Below, piece after piece: positions 59,409 through 64,000 of a DNA stretch of 64,000 bases (the stretch's first letter is position 1; the number at the start of each line of letters is the position of its first letter). This DNA is from Arthrobacter gandavensis (GTDB lineage Bacteria > Actinomycetota > Actinomycetes > Actinomycetales > Micrococcaceae): NCBI RefSeq assembly GCF_015355785.1, contig NZ_JADKYW010000005.1:277864-341863 (forward strand). The letters run 5' to 3'. The translations under genes were made by a program, and so were the position numbers. A model generated the notes under the pieces. The model searched no databases. It was not told the origin of the DNA and saw only the letters and a list, made by a program, of their open reading frames with translations.

Positions 59409-60946
59409 GACTTCACCCTTACGCGCGGATCAAGGACGGTGTAAATGAGGTCTGCCACCAGGTTGAAGACCAGCGCGAGGATGCCGGTCACCAGGAAGAA
59501 GCCCATGATCGGGTTGGGATCAACACGGTGCAGTGCCTGGACGAACAGCTGGCCCATGCCGCTGAAGGCGAAGACCTGTTCGGTGATGACCGCACCGCCG
59601 ATCAGTGCGCCGATGTCGAAGGCCACGATGGTGGCCAGCGGAATCAGGGCGTTGCGGAACGCGTGCCGCATGACCACGGTGCGCTCGGAAAGGCCCTTGG
59701 CCCGTGCGGTGCGGATGTAGTCCATGTTCATGATTTCAAGCATGGACGCGCGGGAGTAGCGGCTGTAGCTGGCCAGCGAGGCGAGCAGCAGCGCAATGGT
59801 AGGCAGCAGCAGGTGGGTGAAGGTATCCACGCCGCTGATCCAGAAGTCCCCGTTCAGCCCGGGGGTCGAGGCACCGACAGTCGCGATCGGCCGGTCCCGG
59901 ATCCGGGAGTTATCCATGTAGGACGGCCAGGCGTACATGAAGCGGTCCAGGACAATCAGTCCGCCTACCAGCAGTCCGGTGAGCGACGCGCTTCGCATGC
60001 TCTGGCCGCGATCGTAGCCTCCCATGAGGTAACCGATGAGGCAGCCGACGGCGACGGTCGCCACTGCCAGCAGCAGGATCATCAGCCAGGTGGCTGCGTT
60101 CAGCAGCGGCTGGACGGCGTAGTACGCCACGATTCCCAGGGCGACCGTGATCAGTGCCGAGTAGAGGGCCTTGCGGTTCTTCAGTCCGGCCGTGAGCAGG
60201 GTCACCCCGTAGGCGATGGCAACACCGGTGACGGCGATCACAACCGGGCCGAGGCTCGGCGTAGCGAACCAGCCGGTGGCTCCGAGGACATAGAGCAGCC
60301 CGGCAGCAACCGCGAAGCCGCCCGCGAAGGCCACCGCCCGGCGTCGCAGGCTTCCGCCGGCGAACACAACCCAGATCAGGCCGCTGGCTGCGCCGACGCT
60401 CAGGACCACTGACAGTGGTATCTGCGGATCTGCCAGGAAGTTATTGAAGCCGATGGCTCCGTACTCCTTCAGGAGCACGGCCAGCCAGAAGATTGGCAGG
60501 GAGAAGAACAGGAACGCCATGAAGGTCACGCCGTAGTCCAGGGAGCTGTACTGGCGCAGGGCGGTGATGATGCCAAGGGAAATGCCAACGATGATGGCGA
60601 GGACCGTGGCGGTGGTGACGAGCAGGATGGTGGCGCCCATGGCGCGTGCCAGTGCATCCGTGACCTGCTCGCCCTGGATGCTCTGACCCAGGTCGCAGGT
60701 GGCCGCGAACGGAGCGAGGCACTTGACGGCCCCGCCGAGCCAGTAGAAGTAGCGCAGCGGCGCCGGGACATCGAGGTCCAGGAGCTCTGTGCGGGCCCGG
60801 ATCAGTTCGTCACGGTTTGGTGCGGGATTTTCGCGGAGGTCCTGCAGGGGATCACCTGACGCCGCTGTCAGGAGATAGACCAGGAACGAAGCCCCGAAGA
60901 GGATTAGCACGGCGGTCAAAAGCCGCCGGACAATATAGGTAACCAT
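59405..60946 (-). CDS. Enlarged peptide ABC importer permease, OppB type (system 2)
   Basis: 513 aa against about 310 for normal OppB/DppB proteins. The first ~175 residues (MVTYIVRRLLTAVLILFGASFLVYLL, then FLFFSLPIFWLAVLLKEY) and the last ~150 (HLLLPTIALLLASLASYSRYSRASMLEIM, EAA loop IRTARAKGLSERTVVMRHAFRNALIPL) match the family. Between them, about residues 176-360 are extra and contain six more hydrophobic segments (176-197, 205-222, 230-253, 261-278, 283-308, 320-336). The frame is intact, so this is an insertion, not an error. Role of the extra helices unknown. Confidence 0.92.
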   Translation of the reverse strand: MVTYIVRRLLTAVLILFGASFLVYLLTAASGDPLQDLRENPAPNRDELIRARTELLDLDVPAPLRYFYWLGGAVKCLAPFAATCDLGQSIQGEQVTDALARAMGATILLVTTATVLAIIVGISLGIITALRQYSSLDYGVTFMAFLFFSLPIFWLAVLLKEYGAIGFNNFLADPQIPLSVVLSVGAASGLIWVVFAGGSLRRRAVAFAGGFAVAAGLLYVLGATGWFATPSLGPVVIAVTGVAIAYGVTLLTAGLKNRKALYSALITVALGIVAYYAVQPLLNAATWLMILLLAVATVAVGCLIGYLMGGYDRGQSMRSASLTGLLVGGLIVLDRFMYAWPSYMDNSRIRDRPIATVGASTPGLNGDFWISGVDTFTHLLLPTIALLLASLASYSRYSRASMLEIMNMDYIRTARAKGLSERTVVMRHAFRNALIPLATIVAFDIGALIGGAVITEQVFAFSGMGQLFVQALHRVDPNPIMGFFLVTGILALVFNLVADLIYTVLDPRVRVKS

Positions 60947-61079
60947 AGAGTGTCAGCCTCATTAGAACGGGTCCGGGGGTTCTCCCGGCACTCGCTGAAG
61001 TGTAGTGCAGGTCATAAGTGCGGGGAATTTGGGTAATCCCAATCACTCATACGCTGCCGTGGGGGTAGGGGAAAAGCGA

Positions 61080-61110
61080 GGGCGCCGGGACCGTAAAGGC
61101 CCCGGCGCCC
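61080..61110 (-). terminator. Hairpin with T-run after the system 2 binding protein
   Basis: GGGCGCCGGG (61080-61089) pairs with CCCGGCGCCC (61101-61110). On the minus strand a TTTT follows shortly after. A likely partial terminator between the binding protein and the permeases. Confidence 0.6.
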
Positions 61111-61121
61111 TGCGGGTAATG

Positions 61122-61140
61122 CTTAGCTGTTGCAGCTAAG
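61122..61140 (-). other. Second small hairpin directly after the system 2 binding protein
   Basis: CTTAGCTG (61122-61129) pairs with CAGCTAAG (61133-61140), loop TTG, two bases past the stop. With the hairpin at 61080 it forms a tandem pair that may protect the 3' end of the binding-protein mRNA. Confidence 0.5.
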
Positions 61141-61142
61141 GA

Positions 61143-62942
61143 TTAGTCCTGAACTTCCCATTCCCAGAAGTTCCACCACACACCGGTCTGGTTCGGCATG
61201 TAGGAGTTGATTCCGCCGATGCTGTCGCTGTGTGCGTCAACGCCGGGCGACTGGAAGAGCGGCAGGCCGAACGAGGAGTCCCAGATCATCTTGTCGATCT
61301 GGATCTGCAGTTCCTTCTGCTTTTCGGTGTCCGTCTCAAGGATGAGCTGATCCATGAGGGCATCAGCTTCCGGGTTGGAGAAACCGCTGTAGTTGGAAGC
61401 GGCCCCGGTCTTGAAGAGCTGCGGAACGCCGGTCACGCCAACGCCCGAGTTGATCCAGCCGAAGATGGAGGCATCGTAGGTGCCGGTACCCAGGGCGGAG
61501 CCCCAGTCAGAGGCGCCCAGGCCGCCGTCGACGACCTTGAAGCCGGCCTCGGAGGCAGACTGTGCAATCAGCGTGTAGGCATCGGAACGGTTGGGGTTGT
61601 CCTTGTTGTACATGATGCGTACTTCAGGGGTTGCACCCGCGAGCAGTTCCTTGGCGCCTTCGATGTCGACGTCGGCGTACTCGGAGGAGCCGTTGTTGGA
61701 GGCGGACTCTTCGTAGCCGTCCTGGTCGGAGAGGAAGATCTGCGAATCCAGCGGAGCTGCATCCGGGTTGAGCTTCTTGACGATCGAGTCAACGATTGCC
61801 TGGCGCGGGATGACCTTCATGAACGCGGTGCGGACGTTCTGGTCCGCGAACACGCCGCTGAAGTTGAGGTCAACGTGGTCGTAGGACAGCTGGTTGCCGG
61901 AGTTGATGGTGACTCCGTCAATGGCTTCGAGCTGGTCCACGGTGTCAGCCGAAGCCTGCGGAGCAATGATGTCCACTTCACCGTTCTTCAGGGCCTGGAC
62001 CTGGGCGGGAGCATCACCGATGTAACGGACAATGATCTCGTCGATCTTGGGCTCCGGACCCCAGTTGTAGTCCTCGTTGCGGGTCAGGGTCATGGAGTTC
62101 TCGGGATCGATCTCCGAGACAATGAACGGACCGTTGGAGAGGTACAGGGATGCGTCCGACGGAAGCGACTTGGTGTCAAAGCCGGTGTTCCAGAAGTCCG
62201 CAACAGCCTTCAGCTCTTCGTTGACCGGAGCCGGGTTTTCCGGGTCGCCTGCGGGCGTGTTCTGGATCAGTTCGATCAGCGCGTCGCCGTCGGCCAGGCC
62301 GGCCTTCTCGGCGACAACGTGTGCCGGAGTCTGGACACCTCCGTCGGTCATCGCCCCAAAGGCAATTTCCCAGTCCGCGAAGGGCTCGGAATAGGTCATG
62401 GTGATGGAGCGTCCGTCGTCGCCAACTTCGGGAACGTCCGTCAGGCTCAGGCCTGACGTGTCGCCCGCGTAGTCGAAGTAGGTGGTACCGGAGACCGTCT
62501 CGCCCTCTTCGTTGAGCGTGGCGTCGTTGAAGTGACCGGAGTTCACGGCCCACAGGAGCATGAGGTCATCAGCGTCGACGGGCTCGCCGTCGGACCAGTT
62601 CACACCTTCATTGACGGTGTACTTGATCGTGAGGGGATCCTCGGAGACCTTTTCGTAGGTGCCGAAGTCTTCCAGCGGCTCAACCTTGAGTTCATCGGTG
62701 ATGTAGTTGAACCCGGAATGCGTGGCGTACGCAATCTTGCCGTTGATGTCGACGTTGCCGTTCGCCGTGGCGCTGTTGAACGAGCTGAAGGCGTTAACCT
62801 CCACAACGCGGACAGAACCGCCGGTGCTCTCGCTGTCAGTTGAACCGCCGTCGGTGGTCCCCTGGTTAGCTGCACAGGCGCTCAGTGCGAGAGCGGCAAC
62901 AGCCGCCACACCCACTGCTTTGGAAATACGTGCAAAACGCAT
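61143..62942 (-). CDS. Peptide-binding lipoprotein, family 5 (system 2)
   Basis: 599-aa solute-binding protein. The signal MRFARISKAVGVAAVAALAL with lipobox LSAC (Cys23) closely resembles the system 1 paralogue, followed by a Ser/Thr/Gly-rich linker. Family 5 features: NEGVNWSDGEPVDADDLMLLWAV, YLSNGPFIVSEIDPENSMTLTRNEDY, and the closing PLFQSPGVDAHSDSIGG. AGGAGG lies five bases before ATG 62942. Acidic, Asn/Gly-rich composition suits an extracellular protein. Substrate inferred as peptides. First gene of the system 2 operon. Confidence 0.93.
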   Translation of the reverse strand: MRFARISKAVGVAAVAALALSACAANQGTTDGGSTDSESTGGSVRVVEVNAFSSFNSATANGNVDINGKIAYATHSGFNYITDELKVEPLEDFGTYEKVSEDPLTIKYTVNEGVNWSDGEPVDADDLMLLWAVNSGHFNDATLNEEGETVSGTTYFDYAGDTSGLSLTDVPEVGDDGRSITMTYSEPFADWEIAFGAMTDGGVQTPAHVVAEKAGLADGDALIELIQNTPAGDPENPAPVNEELKAVADFWNTGFDTKSLPSDASLYLSNGPFIVSEIDPENSMTLTRNEDYNWGPEPKIDEIIVRYIGDAPAQVQALKNGEVDIIAPQASADTVDQLEAIDGVTINSGNQLSYDHVDLNFSGVFADQNVRTAFMKVIPRQAIVDSIVKKLNPDAAPLDSQIFLSDQDGYEESASNNGSSEYADVDIEGAKELLAGATPEVRIMYNKDNPNRSDAYTLIAQSASEAGFKVVDGGLGASDWGSALGTGTYDASIFGWINSGVGVTGVPQLFKTGAASNYSGFSNPEADALMDQLILETDTEKQKELQIQIDKMIWDSSFGLPLFQSPGVDAHSDSIGGINSYMPNQTGVWWNFWEWEVQD

Positions 62943-63270
62943 TCCGCCTCCTATTTCTCAGTGCGTCATCGTCTCCGGCGGGATTACCGGAGGCACGGGC
63001 AGCGCAGATCCTGCGTGCCTCGTCGCATATGACTAAGAGAGTAGACCGCCCGGAGCGGCAGGTTTGCAACGAGGTTCCCGCCGCGACACGGTTGTTACAC
63101 GTTTGCAACCTGGAAATTATCAATACGCCGCAAACTCTTCTCTTGTGACATGGTGGGGGTTTATTGTGTCCCCGCACACACTCCATGGGTGGTGTCGGCT
63201 GGAGCTAAAATCTGAGCGGGGCCGGGTTACTTGCCCGACCTCTGAGGAATCCAAGGACAAGAGGACGCAA
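62943..63270. other. Intergenic region upstream of system 2 and the NAD-binding gene
   Basis: 328 bases with no gene. It should hold the divergent promoters of the peptide-binding protein (minus) and the next gene (plus). TAAAAT at 63206-63211 is a plausible plus-strand -10. A pair of direct repeats GTTTGCAAC lies at 63062-63070 and 63101-63109. Confidence 0.55.
63062..63109. repeat. Two GTTTGCAAC direct repeats, 39 bp apart
   Basis: Identical 9-mers at 63062-63070 and 63101-63109, about 130 bases upstream of the peptide-binding protein start. The spacing is close to four helical turns, as for a regulator contacting one face of the DNA. Regulator unknown. Confidence 0.4.
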
Positions 63271-63882
63271 GTGAAGCTCACCATCATTGGCGGCTCCAAG
63301 GGAACCGGCGCCCGGCTGGCCTCCCTGGCGCAGGCTGCAGGCCACGACGTGACAGTCCTTTCCCGCAGCGGACAGGCTCCCGCAGGGGTGCGGGTGGTCG
63401 CCGGAGATGCGGGTGATCCAGGAACTGCAACGTCCGCAATTTCCGGTGCGGACGCCGTCGTCATCACCGTAGGCGGCGCGAAGGGCAGCCCCCGCCACCG
63501 TGCCGCCGTCACACGCAGCGTTATTGAGGCGATGAAGACCGAGGGTGTCCGCCGGCTCATGGTCCAGTCTTCCCTGGGCGCCGGCGATTCCGGGTCACAG
63601 CTGCCTTCCCCGCTCCGCGTGGCCATGAAAGTTGCCCTCGCCAAGCCGCTGGCTGACCACAACGAGCAGGAAGCAGCTGTGCAGGACTCCGGACTGGACT
63701 GGACAATCGTCCGGCCCACCGGCCTCACCGATAAGGAACCGGCCGGTTCCTGGCAGGCACTGCAGACTTCCGAATCCGGCACGCTGCGCGGATCCATTTC
63801 CCGCGCGGACCTGGCTGCCTGCATGCTGGAACTGCTCGAAGAATCAGATTCCATCGGTAAGGCCGTGGGCGTTAGCAGCTAA
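63271..63882 (+). CDS. NAD(P)-binding Rossmann-fold protein (NAD(P)H-binding family)
   Basis: 203 aa of the atypical short-chain dehydrogenase/NAD(P)H-binding group. The N-terminal nucleotide loop is GGSKGTGA (7-14), followed by VTVLSRSG. Later segments are ISGADAVVITVGG, RRLMVQSSLGAG and LDWTIVRPTGLTD. The open frame begins at 63064, but I start at GTG 63271, where AGAGGA lies upstream and the Rossmann fold begins. Substrate unknown; relatives act as reductases or redox sensors. Confidence 0.87.
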   Translation: MKLTIIGGSKGTGARLASLAQAAGHDVTVLSRSGQAPAGVRVVAGDAGDPGTATSAISGADAVVITVGGAKGSPRHRAAVTRSVIEAMKTEGVRRLMVQSSLGAGDSGSQLPSPLRVAMKVALAKPLADHNEQEAAVQDSGLDWTIVRPTGLTDKEPAGSWQALQTSESGTLRGSISRADLAACMLELLEESDSIGKAVGVSS

Positions 63883-63927
63883 GCCCGCAGTCCTCAGTTT
63901 GGGGCAGCTGCCCGGCACGGCTGTAGC

Positions 63928-63951
63928 GCGGCAGGCGTTCCCGGCTGCCGC
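63928..63951. terminator. Possible terminator between convergent genes
   Basis: GCGGCAG (63928-63934) pairs with CTGCCGC (63945-63951), ten-base loop. It lies between the Rossmann-fold gene and the partial gene at the window end. Confidence 0.35.
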
Positions 63952-63958
63952 TGCTCAG

Positions 63959-64000
63959 TCAGCCCGCCGGTAGTGCACGGAGATTGCCCCGTTGCGCATG
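63959..64000 (-). CDS. 3' end of a gene running off the window
   Basis: On the minus strand the last 41 bases read as an open frame ending MRNGAISVHYRRAD and then TGA. This looks like the C-terminus of a real protein, and a hairpin follows it, but only 13 complete codons before the stop are visible, so the family cannot be named with confidence. Confidence 0.35.
   Translation of the reverse strand, partial: HAQRGNLRALPAG

Noticed and set aside
1-64000. Mobile elements, prophage, CRISPR arrays or defence islands
   Set aside because: No transposase, integrase, phage gene, regular repeat array or att-like duplication was seen. Gene content and composition are uniform and core-like.

Overview
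This is a GC-rich, gene-dense stretch of an actinobacterial chromosome. Protein similarity and gene order point to the Micrococcaceae, probably Arthrobacter or a close relative. Supporting signs are the coproporphyrin-type haem genes, the actinobacterial DapC/DapD/DapE forms, a DUF3107/TetR/MoeZ block, and a SigE-anti-sigma-TatB-Mrp block that resembles the mycobacterial arrangement. I see no mobile element, CRISPR array, rRNA or tRNA. The window is core genome rather than an accessory island.

Layout. 1-2.6 kb: methionine importer metNIQ (metN truncated by the window edge). 2.7-4.4 kb: a two-gene ABC-2 type exporter. 4.5-14.7 kb: a complete coproporphyrin-dependent haem pathway, with eight genes on the minus strand (hemE-hemY-hemQ-hemH-hemC-hemD-hemB-hemL) and hemA divergent. 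14.8-25.9 kb: MoeZ, TetR, DUF3107, a small membrane protein, an SGNH lipoprotein, a ferritin-like protein, a DEAD-box helicase with a long leader, an orphan DNA methyltransferase, a PHP phosphoesterase, aminopeptidase P and a stress-type membrane protein. 26.0-32.1 kb: MgtE-N/CBS protein, DUF1003, Mrp, TatB, anti-sigma factor, ECF sigma factor and O-methyltransferase. 32.1-35.8 kb: leucyl aminopeptidase, the 55-residue DUF3117 protein, DNA glycosylase Tag, a DivIVA-domain protein and a LOG-family hydrolase. 36.0-39.3 kb: glutamate importer gluABCD. 39.4-46.6 kb: dapE and dapD divergent, a lysozyme-like membrane protein, galE, citrate synthase, dapC and 7Fe ferredoxin. 46.7-49.9 kb: two small regulators or binding proteins, a membrane protein and typA. 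50.1-62.9 kb: two tandem peptide ABC importers with fused ATPases. 63.3 kb to the end: an NAD(P)-binding protein and the tail of another gene.

Two signals run across the whole window. First, 13 genes have a TANNNT -10 hexamer only 6 or 7 bases before the start codon and no Shine-Dalgarno sequence in the right place, so they are predicted to be leaderless; dapE and dapD do this back to back in 33 bp. Second, a family of related hairpins built on GATGACAGAAACTGCCC sits after genes at four places, with a decayed fifth copy. One copy carries a compensatory base change, so the structure appears conserved; they look like a dispersed terminator-type repeat.

Nothing here is a clearly new defence or biosynthetic system. 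The most unusual proteins are a peptide permease with about 180 extra residues holding six additional membrane segments, and a plus-strand PH-domain gene lodged inside that transporter's minus-strand operon.
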